DNA of 64,000 nt from an uncultured Peptococcaceae bacterium (GCA_947625705.1 CANQPG010000001.1:120963-184962), one strand, 5' to 3'; shown: positions 53,445 to 62,453, counted from the stretch's first letter. Notes: generated by a model not told the origin, from the letters alone. Numbers and translations: made by a program.

Positions 53445-53489
53445 ACCGCCCTAAGCCAGACGTTTTAAAGCTCTTAAGCAAGCCACGCG

Positions 53490-53518
53490 GGGCGGCCGGT
53501 GCTTTCCGGCCGCCCTTT
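53490..53518 (+). terminator. terminator after the second cysteine-rich gene
   Basis: GGGCGGCCGG and CCGGCCGCCC are perfect ten-base arms with a six-base loop, followed by TTT. AGCCA and TGGCT extend the stem outside. Confidence 0.75.
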
Positions 53519-53559
53519 GGCTGTAAACTCCGTTTTTGCGCAAAAAAGGAGGTTTTTTA

Positions 53560-54255
53560 ATGAATAAGCAAGATCTGATCGAGCGCCTGCTGGATTGCAG
53601 CCAAACGCTGCAAACCCTGGCCGAGCATTTGCAGGCCGCCGAGCCCGCCGCCCCGGCGGGTGACGCCGACGCTTCGGCTGATGACGCGGCCGTTGCCGCA
53701 GATGACGAGCCAACCCCGCCCGTTAATGCCGAAGTTTTGGCCGATGACGAGCCGGTTTCGGCAGAAACGGCAGAAGCCGCCGCGCCCGCCAAAGCCGAGC
53801 CGCCGAAAAACGTCAACCCGCTGGCAAAGCTGCTCTCCGGTTTCAATCCGCCCAATTTAAATCTGCCGGGCGGCGGCAATCCCATGCAGCTGCTGAATAT
53901 GTTCGGCGGCGGGCTCCCCGGCATACCCGGCGGCAATCTTCCCGGCACTCTGGCCGAGCTGCACGATAACCCGCAGCTGATGAGTATGATCAATCAGGTG
54001 GCCGCCAACCCGCAGAGCCTTTCGATGATCGCGTCGCTGACCGGGCAGGATCCGCAGCACCTGCAAGCCATGCTGCAAAGTCTCGCCCCGGCTGCGGCTG
54101 CTCCGGTAGTGGAGACTGCCGCCCCGGCGGCGGAAGCTGCCCCGGTCATCGCTACTGCGCCGACGCCCATGCCTGTTCCTTCCGCCACCGCTCATTTGGA
54201 CAGCTTACTGGCGGAATGGCATTGGCAGCCCTATGCCCGGGTATGGCAAAGCTAA
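53560..54255 (+). CDS. Ala/Pro-rich protein of unknown function
   Basis: The 231-residue protein has three parts. It opens with a short helical segment (NKQDLIERLLDCSQTLQTLAEHL, 1-25), followed by a low-complexity Ala/Asp/Glu/Pro region (26-85). A central Gly/Asn/Leu/Met-rich part follows (NPLAKLLSGFNPPN, LPGGGNPMQLLNMFGGGLPG), with LMSMINQVAANPQSLSMIASLTG and LQAMLQSLAP helices. The end is WHWQPYARVWQS. AAAGGAGG precedes the ATG at 53560. No signal peptide or span is visible. Its position after two cysteine-rich genes suggests a shared structure, perhaps spore or surface related; unproven. Confidence 0.6.
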   Translation: MNKQDLIERLLDCSQTLQTLAEHLQAAEPAAPAGDADASADDAAVAADDEPTPPVNAEVLADDEPVSAETAEAAAPAKAEPPKNVNPLAKLLSGFNPPNLNLPGGGNPMQLLNMFGGGLPGIPGGNLPGTLAELHDNPQLMSMINQVAANPQSLSMIASLTGQDPQHLQAMLQSLAPAAAAPVVETAAPAAEAAPVIATAPTPMPVPSATAHLDSLLAEWHWQPYARVWQS

Positions 54256-54260
54256 AGACA

Positions 54261-54289
54261 AAAAATGGGCTGAACATCAGCCCATTTTT
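54261..54289. terminator. bidirectional terminator between the unknown gene and recF
   Basis: AAAAATGGGCTGA and TCAGCCCATTTTT pair perfectly around ACA. The right arm reaches the recF stop codon. Confidence 0.88.
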
Positions 54290-55418
54290 ATTTTTGCAAA
54301 CTTGCCTTGCCGCCCTGCACGCGGAACAGGTAATAATCCTCTGGGGGCAGGCCGCAAAGCTCCCCGCCCACCTCGGTGGCGGTAATGAATATCTGCGCCT
54401 TGTGCAGCATTAAGCGCAAAAGCGCCTGCCGGCGCCCCGCGTCCAGCTCGGAAAACACATCGTCCAGCAGCAGCAGCGGATAATAACCCGCCACCTGCCG
54501 CACCAGCTCCACCTCGGAAAGCTTCAGCGCCAGCGCCGCCGTGCGCTGTTGCCCTTGCGAGCCGAAATAACGCCCCTCGACGTCATTGATATAAATGCGG
54601 AAGTCGTCGCGGTGAGGGCCAAGCAGCGTCTGCCGCCGCCGAATATCCTCCTCACGCCCGGCAGCATAAAGTGAGCGCAGGCGTTCCGCCAGCTGCGCTT
54701 CGTCTGCCGCCGCGTCCTCGCTCAACTCACCCAGCGGCGAAAGATATACCAGACGCAGCGTTTCTGCCCCACCGGAAAGCTCGCCGTGGATATCGCGGCT
54801 GATCGCGTCCAGCCGTTTGATCAGCTGATAACGCATTTTAACGATCACCGCGCCGTTAACGGCCAGCTGCTCCTCCCAAACGGCCAGCTCATCGTCCGCC
54901 GGGGTATTAAAATCAAGCTGCTTTAAAAAATTGTTGCGCTGTAATAACGCCTTTTTGTAATTGTTCAGATACAAATGATAGCCGCGGTAAAGCTGGATCA
55001 TCTCGCGGTCGAGAAAATGCCGCCGCACCTCCGGCCCTTTCTTCACCAGCTCCAGATCCTCCGGCTGAAAGACCACGGTATGCAGCAGCCCGGCAATTTC
55101 GCTGATCTTGCGGCAGGGCTGCTCGTCCTTTTTCCAGAAGCGCCGCCGCTGCTGATACCCGGCGGAAAGTGTATGCGCGCCGTCTTTGGCGCAAAGCTCC
55201 GCCTTAAGAAAGAAAAAATCCGCCTGCCAGCGCTTGATCTTATCCTCATTCTGCTCGCGGAAAGATGAACCGAGGCTTAAATAGGCCACGGCTTCCAGCA
55301 AATTGGTTTTGCCCTGCGCGTTATCGCCGCAGATGACGTTCAGCCGGGGGTGAAAATCCAGGCAGCACTCCCGGTAATTGCGCCAATTCCGCAGCAGCAG
55401 ACTGTTCAGCCGCAGCAT
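54288..55418 (-). CDS. recF: DNA replication and repair protein RecF
   Basis: The 376-residue SMC-like ATPase loads RecA at single-strand gaps. The Walker A motif GDNAQGKT is at 31-38. LGSSFRE near 50, the signature GSQGQQRTAALALKLSE near 300 and the Walker B LLLDDVFSELD near 330 are present. It follows dnaN by 15 bases. The S4-like yaaA gene often found between them is absent, and gyrB does not follow: the next genes run the other way. Confidence 0.93.
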   Translation of the reverse strand: MLRLNSLLLRNWRNYRECCLDFHPRLNVICGDNAQGKTNLLEAVAYLSLGSSFREQNEDKIKRWQADFFFLKAELCAKDGAHTLSAGYQQRRRFWKKDEQPCRKISEIAGLLHTVVFQPEDLELVKKGPEVRRHFLDREMIQLYRGYHLYLNNYKKALLQRNNFLKQLDFNTPADDELAVWEEQLAVNGAVIVKMRYQLIKRLDAISRDIHGELSGGAETLRLVYLSPLGELSEDAAADEAQLAERLRSLYAAGREEDIRRRQTLLGPHRDDFRIYINDVEGRYFGSQGQQRTAALALKLSEVELVRQVAGYYPLLLLDDVFSELDAGRRQALLRLMLHKAQIFITATEVGGELCGLPPEDYYLFRVQGGKASLQK

Positions 55419-55433
55419 ATTTCCCCGCCCCGC

Positions 55434-56546
55434 TTAGCCTACCAGACGCAGCGGCAGAATGATATAGGTGAAGCTCTCATTGTCCTCCTCCGTCATGGTG
55501 CCGGGGGTCAGATTACCGGAAAGCTTCATATATATATGCTCGCTGCCGCTCACTTTCAAAAAGTCCAGAATATATTTCAGGTTATAGCCCACCAGCAGCT
55601 CATCGCCCGCTACCTTGGCCGGGATAACCTCGCGGATATTGCCGATATCGCTGGTGTTGGCCGTCATCACAATGCCCTCCGGGGCAAATTCCAGCCGCAC
55701 GGTGTTGTTGGCGTCCTTGCTCAAAAGACTGGCGCGCTTCAGCGAACCGTTAAAATCATTGCGGTTCACGTAAATTTGGTGAACCAGCTTGTCCTCCGCC
55801 GGAATGATCGGCCGGTAATCCGGAAACTGTCCGGAGATCAGCCGCGAAATGATCAAAGTGCTGCCGATCTTGAAGCAGATGTTGCTGCGGCTGAGCGTGA
55901 TGGCAACTTCCTCCTCCACCGCCGCCAGATTGGCCACCTCCAGCATTGTCTTGGCGGGAACGATGGCCTGCTGCGCCGCGTCGTTATCCGTCTGCCAAAT
56001 CGCCCTGGAAAGCGTCAGACGGTGAAAATCCGTCGCCACAAAGTTGATATTTTTGCCGTTGATATCCAGCATAATGCCGGTCAGTATCGGCTGAATATCA
56101 TCGTTGGCCGCCGCAATGGAGGTCTGCCGCACGACGCGGGCAAACACATCGCCGCGCATTGTGCCCGTCATCTCACCCTTAAGGTCGGGCAGCTGCGGGA
56201 ACTGGTCGCTCTCAAAGCCGCGCAGGTTAACGGAAGATACGCCGTAATTGATATTGACGTCAAAATCGTTGATCAGGCTGATGTTGATATTATTATCCGG
56301 CAGCTGGCGCACCAAGTCGATGAAACGCTTGCCGTCGGCGATCACCAACCGCCCCTCCTCCGCCACGTCGGCGGGCACGTCGCACTGCACGGCGATATCC
56401 AGGTCAGTCGCCCGCAGCGTCAGACGGTTCTGTTCGGCAATAATTAAAATGCCGGCCAGAATGGGCATGGTGTTTTTGGTAGAAATGGCTTTGCCGATGA
56501 TCTGCACGCCGAATAATAAATCTTCTTTCTGACAATTAAAATTCAT
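55434..56546 (-). CDS. dnaN: DNA polymerase III beta sliding clamp
   Basis: The 370-residue clamp subunit encircles DNA and tethers polymerase III. Three repeats of the clamp fold fit the length, and the typical end YIILPLRLVG is present. ISTKNTMPILAGILI near 20 and RATDLDIAVQCDVPA near 45 are standard early segments. The ATG 56546 follows GGGAGAGC; an in-frame codon 36 bases upstream was rejected. A 375-base gap with DnaA-box-like repeats separates it from dnaA. Confidence 0.95.
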   Translation of the reverse strand: MNFNCQKEDLLFGVQIIGKAISTKNTMPILAGILIIAEQNRLTLRATDLDIAVQCDVPADVAEEGRLVIADGKRFIDLVRQLPDNNINISLINDFDVNINYGVSSVNLRGFESDQFPQLPDLKGEMTGTMRGDVFARVVRQTSIAAANDDIQPILTGIMLDINGKNINFVATDFHRLTLSRAIWQTDNDAAQQAIVPAKTMLEVANLAAVEEEVAITLSRSNICFKIGSTLIISRLISGQFPDYRPIIPAEDKLVHQIYVNRNDFNGSLKRASLLSKDANNTVRLEFAPEGIVMTANTSDIGNIREVIPAKVAGDELLVGYNLKYILDFLKVSGSEHIYMKLSGNLTPGTMTEEDNESFTYIILPLRLVG

Positions 56547-56892
56547 AATGCTCTCCCTGCTCTCATAGAATATAGTGCGCAATTATAATTATTATTATCT
56601 AAACGGTAGTAATAATGGTAAGCGATGTGAAAACGGGGGAAAACCCGTTAAAAGCCGCCAATATTGCCGCATGAAGCCGTGGTAAAAAAAGGTGGAATAA
56701 GGCGGCAAAAAAATGGCATAAATCAAACTTTTCCAACGTATACCGGTTATATTACCAAATTTTTAACCGCCGCGGGGAAAAACTTTTCCTAAAATGTGGT
56801 AAAATCGGTGGAAAATTATTTTAGGCGGTAAAATCAGTATATTTATCTTAGCATAAACAACACGTTTTTTCAACATGATTATGCCAATAAAA
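56547..56892. other. probable oriC part: dnaA-dnaN intergenic region
   Basis: This AT-rich gap contains five 9-mers of the form xGTGG(T/A)AAA, or close to it: 56678-56686, 56691-56699, 56795-56803, 56807-56815 and 56824-56832. On the other strand they read like degenerate DnaA boxes (TTTACCACA, TTTTCCACC). A very AT-rich stretch at 56579-56615 with TAGTAATAATGGTAAG could be the unwinding element. No gene is present. The exact box TTATCCACA was not seen. Confidence 0.5.
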
Positions 56893-56916
56893 AAGCGTCC
56901 TCTTTTGAGGACGCTT
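56893..56916 (-). terminator. terminator after dnaA
   Basis: AAGCGTCCTC and GAGGACGCTT are perfect ten-base arms around TTTT; on the minus strand TTTTATT follows. Confidence 0.9.
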
Positions 56917-56921
56917 GAATT

Positions 56922-58274
56922 TTAACCGGTGATCAGCTCGGTCAGTTCCTTGATGTTCTTTTGCAGGTTGATGTCGGTCTGTAAATCGAGCGTGATTTTT
57001 TTGGTGCCGTGCAGCACGGTGGTGTGGTCGCGCTTGCCGAAGTTCTCGCCGATCTCGTTCAGGCTCATATTGAGCAAGGTCTGGCAGAGATACATTGCAA
57101 TGTGGCGTGGCTTGGTAATACTCTGGTCACGCCGGGGCGAAGCCAGATCGCTGCTTTGCAGGCCGAAATAGTTGGCCACGCAGTCCTTGATCAGCGCCGG
57201 GGACAACGCCTGCTTCTTCTTGTTGGGCAGGATATCCTCCATCACCGTCTCCGTCAGCCCCAGATTGATGACCGGCGAGTTGTTGACGATGGCGTAGTAT
57301 TTAACGCGGTTCAGCGCGCCCTCCAGCTCGCGGATATTCGAGGGAATATTGGACGCGATATACGCGATGGAATCCTCGGTGATTTTCAGATTGTCAATGC
57401 CCGCCTTGTATTGCAGAATGGCAATGCGGGTCTCCAGATCCGGCGGCTGGATATCGGTGATCAGACCACCTTCAAAACGGGAGCGCAGCCGCTCCTCCAG
57501 CGTCGCAATATCCTTGGGGTGCCGATCGGAGCTGATGACGATCTGTTTGCCCTGCTCGTAAAGCGCGTTGAAGGTGTGGAAAAATTCCTCCTGCGTGCCT
57601 TCTTTGCCGGTCAAAAACTGAATATCATCAACCAGGAAGATATCGGCCGTGCGGTAACGCGATTTGAATTTGTGCGCCGAGCCCTGGCGGACGGACGTAA
57701 TGAATTCATTGGTGAACGTCTCGGTCGATATATATAATATGTTGGTGTTGGGGCGCAGGTGCAGAACACGGTGGCCGATGGCGTGCATCAGATGCGTTTT
57801 GCCGAGGCCGCTGCCGCCGTAGATGAACAGCGGGTTATAATTTTTGGCGGGGCGGTCGGCCACCGCCAGCGCCGCCGCGTGGGCAAAGCGGTTGCTGCTG
57901 CCCACCACGAAGCTTTCAAACGTATAGCGCGGGTTAAAACGGTTCGGGTTGGGGTTCGGCTGGGGATTTTTCACATAGGGCGCCTGACGGCCGGCAAGCA
58001 CGGCGCTTTCCGCCGGGGCGGCGCTTGTCCCCTGCTCGTCCGCTATGTAGATAATATCGAGGTTTTCGTCAGCCACCTTGTTGGCGCTTTCCTGCAATAT
58101 CTGGGAATAATGCGTCTCCATCCAGGCCGCCTGCTCCTCCGAATAAACGCGCAGATACAGCGTGGACTGCTTCTTTTCCACTTCCAGCACGTTTTTGAAC
58201 CAGCGCTCAATAGTCTCCTCACTTAAATGGTTGGCCAGTTCCTGCAAAACCTCCGGCCAAAGCTCATACTTCAT
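56922..58274 (-). CDS. dnaA: chromosomal replication initiator DnaA
   Basis: The 450-residue AAA+ initiator has domain I (1-85) with WFKNVLEVEKKQS, a short linker rich in Asn and Pro, an ATPase domain with Walker A GGSGLGKT at 153-160 and Walker B LVDDIQFL near 215. Domain IV at the end carries the DNA-binding signature SLNEIGENFGKRDHTTVLHG-type motif near 400. It is divergent from rpmH, the normal arrangement in Bacillota. Its promoter contains a DnaA box, so it is probably autoregulated. Confidence 0.97.
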   Translation of the reverse strand: MKYELWPEVLQELANHLSEETIERWFKNVLEVEKKQSTLYLRVYSEEQAAWMETHYSQILQESANKVADENLDIIYIADEQGTSAAPAESAVLAGRQAPYVKNPQPNPNPNRFNPRYTFESFVVGSSNRFAHAAALAVADRPAKNYNPLFIYGGSGLGKTHLMHAIGHRVLHLRPNTNILYISTETFTNEFITSVRQGSAHKFKSRYRTADIFLVDDIQFLTGKEGTQEEFFHTFNALYEQGKQIVISSDRHPKDIATLEERLRSRFEGGLITDIQPPDLETRIAILQYKAGIDNLKITEDSIAYIASNIPSNIRELEGALNRVKYYAIVNNSPVINLGLTETVMEDILPNKKKQALSPALIKDCVANYFGLQSSDLASPRRDQSITKPRHIAMYLCQTLLNMSLNEIGENFGKRDHTTVLHGTKKITLDLQTDINLQKNIKELTELITG

Positions 58275-58361
58275 AAAATATCACCTGAAAATATCAACAA
58301 AAATTGGGGATAGAACGGCAAGGTTTGCGTCGAAACCTCACGAAAATTCCAGCCTTGTTTT

Positions 58362-58407
58362 ATAATAACAAAAATTATCCACTTTTACAAGCGGTTTTGG
58401 TGGAAAA
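58362..58407 (-). promoter_or_regulatory. dnaA promoter with overlapping DnaA boxes
   Basis: On the minus strand TTGTAA (58385-58390) and TATTAT (58362-58367) are 17 bases apart. TTATCCACT at 58375-58383, one base from the consensus box, lies in the spacer, and GGTGGAAAA at 58399-58407 lies just upstream. It forms the second half of a possible bipartite origin (58275-58586). Confidence 0.6.
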
Positions 58408-58445
58408 GTTAGGACATTTCCGGACATCTTTTTTTACCGCATATC

Positions 58446-58474
58446 TTGACAAACCTTTAATTTTTTATTATGAT
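58446..58474 (+). promoter_or_regulatory. rpmH promoter
   Basis: TTGACA (58446-58451) and TATGAT (58469-58474) have a 17-base spacer, about 110 bases before rpmH. A TATAAT a few bases further on may contribute. Confidence 0.7.
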
Positions 58475-58586
58475 ATAATTTACCTGTTATATGACCAGTT
58501 TTATCGGAAACAGGCAGGGGCGAAAGTGCGTTCGCCCGATATTTGATCATCAAAAAAGAGCGATATTTCAGAATGGAGGTATGATG

Positions 58587-58721
58587 ATGAAGAGAACTTA
58601 TCAGCCGAAGCGCCGCGTTCATAAGAGAGTACACGGCTTTCTGGCCCGCATGAGCAGCAAGGACGGCCGCAAGGTGCTGGCTCGCCGCCGCGCCAAGGGG
58701 CGCAAGGTTCTTTCCGCCTAG
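58587..58721 (+). CDS. rpmH: 50S ribosomal protein L34
   Basis: The 44-residue basic protein is a complete L34 ([18 protein letters not shown], ending GRKVLSA). Three ATG codons follow each other after GGAGGT; the third gives the canonical start and a six-base spacing. It opens the conserved rpmH-rnpA-yidD-yidC-jag-mnmE-mnmG series. Confidence 0.97.
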   Translation: MKRTYQPKRRVHKRVHGFLARMSSKDGRKVLARRRAKGRKVLSA

Positions 58722-58742
58722 TTTTAATATAGAAGCAATTTT

Positions 58743-59093
58743 ATGTTAAAGCAGGCGAACCGTTTAAGAAGAAGGCAGGATTTTCGCCGCGTATATCAAC
58801 GGGGCAAGGCGCTGAAGTGCCGCGCTTTTGTGCTGTGTTTTCGCCCGGCGGCCAGGGGGGCCGTCCGCGTGGGCTTTTCCGTCTCCAAAAAACTGGGCAA
58901 GGCGGTGGAGCGCAACCGGGTGCGGCGGAAGCTGCGCGAAGCGGTGCGGCTGGAGCTGGCTGCTTTTGCTTCGGGCTATGATTATGTGCTGATCGCCCGG
59001 CTGGGTGCGAAGGAGGAAACTGTGGAGAGCCTTCGCCGCCAGATAAAGAAGCTGCTGAAAACGTCCGGCATCAGCCCCAGGACACGCGCGTAA
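58743..59093 (+). CDS. rnpA: ribonuclease P protein component
   Basis: The 116-residue basic protein helps the RNase P RNA bind pre-tRNA. The RNR motif region GFSVSKKLGKAVERNRVRRKLREA near 43 is complete, and the N-terminal LRRRQDFRRVYQRGK is typical. The ribosome site is weak (the sequence before the ATG is AT-rich), which is common for rnpA because it is translated after rpmH. It lies 21 bases downstream of rpmH. Confidence 0.95.
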   Translation: MLKQANRLRRRQDFRRVYQRGKALKCRAFVLCFRPAARGAVRVGFSVSKKLGKAVERNRVRRKLREAVRLELAAFASGYDYVLIARLGAKEETVESLRRQIKKLLKTSGISPRTRA

Positions 59094-59111
59094 ATTTTGG
59101 GGAGGGCGGCT

Positions 59112-59321
59112 ATGCGTAAGCTGTTTATATTGTTGATACGTTTTTATCAGCTGGCGATCTCGCCGTATTTTGGCCCTTGCTGCCGCTATACCCCGACGTG
59201 TTCGGCCTATGCCATCGAAGCCATCAGCAAATACGGTGTGCTGAAAGGCGGCTGGCTGGCCGTGAAGCGAATTTCCCGCTGCCACCCCTGGCATGAGGGG
59301 GGCTATGACCCGGTAAAGTGA
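59112..59321 (+). CDS. yidD: membrane protein insertion efficiency factor YidD
   Basis: The 69-residue protein has the family pattern: an amphipathic start ([19 protein letters not shown]), then [16 protein letters not shown] with conserved cysteines, [23 protein letters not shown] at the end. It assists YidC at the inner face of the membrane. GGGGAGGGCGGCT precedes the ATG. Confidence 0.94.
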   Translation: MRKLFILLIRFYQLAISPYFGPCCRYTPTCSAYAIEAISKYGVLKGGWLAVKRISRCHPWHEGGYDPVK

Positions 59322-59361
59322 ACATAACCGTCTCACGGTTAAGAAAGAGGAAACATATTTA

Positions 59362-60180
59362 ATGTTAACAGATTTTGTCGCCGGCTGCCTGGAGGGTATC
59401 TTCCAAGTCAGCCAGAGCTTGGGGTTTCCCAGCTACGCGCTGGCCATCGTGGTTATCGCCGTGGTTATCCGCGTGCTGCTGATGCCGCTGAATATGAAAC
59501 AGCTGCGTTCCACCATTGCCATGCAGCAAATTCAGCCGGAGCTTCAGGAAATTCAAACTAAATATGCCAGCAACCCGGAAGTCATGAACCAAAAGACGAT
59601 GGAGCTTTACAAGGATTATGACATCAATCCGCTGGCCGGGTGTCTGCCCATGCTGATCCAGTTCCCGATCATGGTCGGTCTGTATCAGGGCTTGCGCGCG
59701 TTTGTGCCGCAGCACCCGGAATTTTACAATTTCTTTTGGATCTCTGACTTAAATGATGTTGACACCACCTATATCATGGTGGTGCTGGTGGGCGTCAGCA
59801 CGTTTTTGCAAAGCTATATCATCACGGGCAAGCCGACGCAGCCCATGCAGAAATATATGCTGTTCGCCATGCCGCTGATGATGGCTTGGATGGCCGCGAA
59901 ATTCCCGGCGTTCCTGTGCATTTACTGGCTGGCTATCACGGTGGTGGGCATTTTGCAGCAGCTGCTGGTCACCAAACCGGTGAAAGCCAAGATGGAGCAG
60001 CGTCAGGCGGAGCTGGTGGAGGAAAAACGCCAAAAGCTGGCCGAGCGCAAAAACGCCAAAGGCAAACAGAACGCCCGCAAGGCAGAGCGTGCGGCCAAAC
60101 CTAAGGCAGAAAATGCGGCCGGGGAAACGGTTGCCGAGGGCGAGGAGGCGCCGAAGAAACGCCGCCGCCGCAGAAGATAG
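59362..60180 (+). CDS. yidC: membrane protein insertase YidC/Oxa1
   Basis: The 272-residue insertase is the short Gram-positive form without a large periplasmic domain. It has five spans, including VVIAVVIRVLLMPLNMKQ near 32, which carries the groove arginine, and GCLPMLIQFPIMVGLYQGLR near 93. The C-terminal tail of about 70 residues is strongly basic and Ala/Lys/Arg rich, ending in a run of arginines, as in insertases that bind ribosomes. No lipobox is obvious, unlike SpoIIIJ. Confidence 0.94.
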   Translation: MLTDFVAGCLEGIFQVSQSLGFPSYALAIVVIAVVIRVLLMPLNMKQLRSTIAMQQIQPELQEIQTKYASNPEVMNQKTMELYKDYDINPLAGCLPMLIQFPIMVGLYQGLRAFVPQHPEFYNFFWISDLNDVDTTYIMVVLVGVSTFLQSYIITGKPTQPMQKYMLFAMPLMMAWMAAKFPAFLCIYWLAITVVGILQQLLVTKPVKAKMEQRQAELVEEKRQKLAERKNAKGKQNARKAERAAKPKAENAAGETVAEGEEAPKKRRRRRR

Positions 60181-60206
60181 AGCAAGGTTGTAGGAGGAAG
60201 ACAACA

Positions 60207-60857
60207 ATGGTAGTAATAGAAAAATCGGCGAAAACTGTGGAACAGGCCGTTGAGCTGGCCTTGCAGGAGCTGGGCGCTGCGCGCGACGCGGTGGAGGTCG
60301 AGGTCATCGATCCCGGCGCGAAAGGCGTTTTGGGTCTCTTCGGCGGCAAGGACGCCCAGGTTCGCGTAACTTATAATGACAACGATCCCAGCCGGGACGC
60401 CATCAAATTTTTGCAGCCCATTTTTGCCAGCCTGCGCGTATCGCCCACCCACACGGTGGAGGAGCGCGAGGGTATCGTCTGGATCACGTTTCAGGGCAAG
60501 GGGCTGGGCGCGATCATCGGCCGCCGCGGCGAAACGCTGGACGCGCTGCAATATCTGACCAATCTGGCCGTAAACCGCCAGTTTGAGGAGAAGACCCGTA
60601 TCGTGCTGGACGTGGAGGGTTACCGAGCTGAGCGCGAAAAAACGCTGGCCAACCTGGCGCGCAAAATGGCCGACAAAGCCCGCCGTTCCGACCGCGACGT
60701 TATTCTGGAGCCGATGAGCCCGCATGAGAGGCGCATTATTCACATCGCGCTGCAAGACGCGGAGGGCGTCAAAACCGTCAGCGTAGGCGAGGAGCCGTAC
60801 CGCAAGGTCATCATCAAGCGGGTGCATGACAAAGCGCCCTATGACGACGCTGAATAG
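60207..60857 (+). CDS. jag: Jag/KhpB RNA-binding protein
   Basis: The 216-residue protein has a Jag-N domain (about 1-50, with PGAKGVLGLFGGKDAQVRV), a KH domain (GLGAIIGRRGETLDALQYL near 100) and an R3H domain (SPHERRIIHIAL near 170). It binds RNA and, in Gram-positives, pairs with KhpA to influence envelope growth and cell division. TAGGAGGAAGACAACA precedes the ATG. A terminator follows directly. Confidence 0.94.
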   Translation: MVVIEKSAKTVEQAVELALQELGAARDAVEVEVIDPGAKGVLGLFGGKDAQVRVTYNDNDPSRDAIKFLQPIFASLRVSPTHTVEEREGIVWITFQGKGLGAIIGRRGETLDALQYLTNLAVNRQFEEKTRIVLDVEGYRAEREKTLANLARKMADKARRSDRDVILEPMSPHERRIIHIALQDAEGVKTVSVGEEPYRKVIIKRVHDKAPYDDAE

Positions 60858-60864
60858 TAAAACG

Positions 60865-60886
60865 AACCGCCCGCTTGCGGGCGGTT
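60865..60886 (+). terminator. terminator after jag
   Basis: AACCGCCCGC and GCGGGCGGTT arms around a very short loop, then TTTT. mnmE starts 34 bases later. Confidence 0.85.
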
Positions 60887-60920
60887 TTTTCATATGAGAA
60901 GCTTTTGAGGAGTTTTGCTT

Positions 60921-62297
60921 ATGTTAGGACAAACCATCGCAGCCATCGCCACACCCCCGGGCGTGGGCGGCATCGGCATTATCCGGATCAGCGGCGGCGA
61001 GGCGCTGGCGGTGCTGCAAAAGGTGTTCCGCCCTGCTTCAGCTTGTGACGAGCCGGGCTTGGCGCCGCGACGCCTGTATCTGGGGCGGGTGCTGAGCGCG
61101 GCGGGCGAGGCGCTGGATCAGGTGCTGGCCGTTTATATGCCCGCACCCCATTCCTATACCGGCGAGGACGTGGCGGAAATCCAATGCCATGGCGGTTATG
61201 TCGTCTGCCGGGAGATTTTGGCGGCGGTTTTCGCGGCGGGCGCGGCGCCGGCGGAACCGGGCGAGTTCACTGCGCGGGCGTTCATCAACGGCAAAATGTC
61301 GCTCTCGCAGGCGGAGGCCGTCATCGACCTGATCGAAGCCAAAAGCGCCGAAGCACTGAAGATCTCCGAACGGCAGCTGGACGGCAGCTTACAGCGGGAG
61401 ATCGCCGCGCTGGCCGATAAGCTGCTGAATATTCTGGCGGAGCTGGAGCTTTTGATCGATTACCCGGACGAAGCGGCGGAGCCCCCGGCCGAACGCCTGG
61501 CGGCGGAGCTGGACGCGGCGCGGGCGGGCGTGCGGCAGCTGCTGGCGCAGGCGCGGGAGGGCAGGCTTTACCGCGAGGGGGCGCTGACGGCCATCGTCGG
61601 GCCGGCTAACGCGGGCAAATCCACCCTGCTGAACGCCCTTTTGGAGGAGGAACGCTCCATTGTCACGCCAATTCCCGGCACGACGCGCGACACGGTGGAG
61701 GAATATTATGTGCTTGCCGGGCTGCCGCTGCGTCTGGTGGATACGGCGGGTATCCGCGAGACGGACGACCCGGTGGAGCAGGCGGGCATTGCGCGCAGTC
61801 GGCGGGCGCTTAGTCAAGCCGATCTGATCCTGCTGGTGCTGGACGCGGCGACGCCGTTAGATGCCTTTTGGCGCGGGCTGATCGCCGAAAACGCGGCGCG
61901 GCCGCTGCTTATCCTGCTGAACAAATGTGACGCGGCCGACCCGGAAGCGCTTGCGGCGGCGCTGGCGGAAACTGCCCCGGGGGCGCCGGTGCTGGCCATT
62001 TCCGCCAAATTGTGCAAGGGTTTGGACGCCGTGAAGCAGGCGGCGCGGGAAATGCTGCTCTCTTCCGGCGGCGGTGAGCAGCTTTGCGGCCTTATCAACG
62101 AGCGGCAGCGGGCAGCGCTGGCGCGGGCGGAGGAAGCGCTTTCGCAGGCGGCGGCAGGTTTAGAGCTTGGCTTTGACGCCGAGCTTTTAAGCGTTGATTT
62201 GCAGACGGCATGGCAGGCGCTGGCCGAGATCAGCGGGAAGTTTGCGGCAGACGATATCATTGAGCGTGTCTTCTCCCGCTTTTGCCTGGGAAAATAG
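60921..62297 (+). CDS. mnmE: tRNA uridine-5-carboxymethylaminomethyl modification GTPase MnmE
   Basis: The 458-residue GTPase, together with MnmG, modifies the wobble uridine of several tRNAs. The folate-binding N-domain (1-118) starts [21 protein letters not shown]. The G domain has G1 GPANAGKS at 227-234, the switch GTTRDTVEE and G3 DTAGIRET. The helical end closes with FCLGK, holding the catalytic-type Cys. ATG 60921 is eight bases after GAGGAG. mnmG follows with its own promoter. Confidence 0.96.
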   Translation: MLGQTIAAIATPPGVGGIGIIRISGGEALAVLQKVFRPASACDEPGLAPRRLYLGRVLSAAGEALDQVLAVYMPAPHSYTGEDVAEIQCHGGYVVCREILAAVFAAGAAPAEPGEFTARAFINGKMSLSQAEAVIDLIEAKSAEALKISERQLDGSLQREIAALADKLLNILAELELLIDYPDEAAEPPAERLAAELDAARAGVRQLLAQAREGRLYREGALTAIVGPANAGKSTLLNALLEEERSIVTPIPGTTRDTVEEYYVLAGLPLRLVDTAGIRETDDPVEQAGIARSRRALSQADLILLVLDAATPLDAFWRGLIAENAARPLLILLNKCDAADPEALAAALAETAPGAPVLAISAKLCKGLDAVKQAAREMLLSSGGGEQLCGLINERQRAALARAEEALSQAAAGLELGFDAELLSVDLQTAWQALAEISGKFAADDIIERVFSRFCLGK

Positions 62298-62342
62298 GCC
62301 AAATTCCGCTAAATATTGCCAAATTCGGCGAAAATCAAGCAA

Positions 62343-62373
62343 AACGCGGGCGTTTTTCACCCCGCGTTTTTTT
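62343..62373 (+). terminator. terminator after mnmE
   Basis: AACGCGGG and CCCGCGTT form an eight-pair stem with a ten-base loop, followed by TTTTTGTG. Confidence 0.8.
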
Positions 62374-62394
62374 GTGTCAAGTTTGCGGCGGCGC

Positions 62395-62423
62395 TTGACT
62401 GTGCCCCGCGTATCATATATAAT
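62395..62423 (+). promoter_or_regulatory. mnmG promoter
   Basis: TTGACT (62395-62400) and TATAAT (62418-62423) have a 17-base spacer. Transcription would begin just before the parS site. Confidence 0.8.
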
Positions 62424-62453
62424 AGATAAATCAAGCGTAGGTGTTTCACAGAT

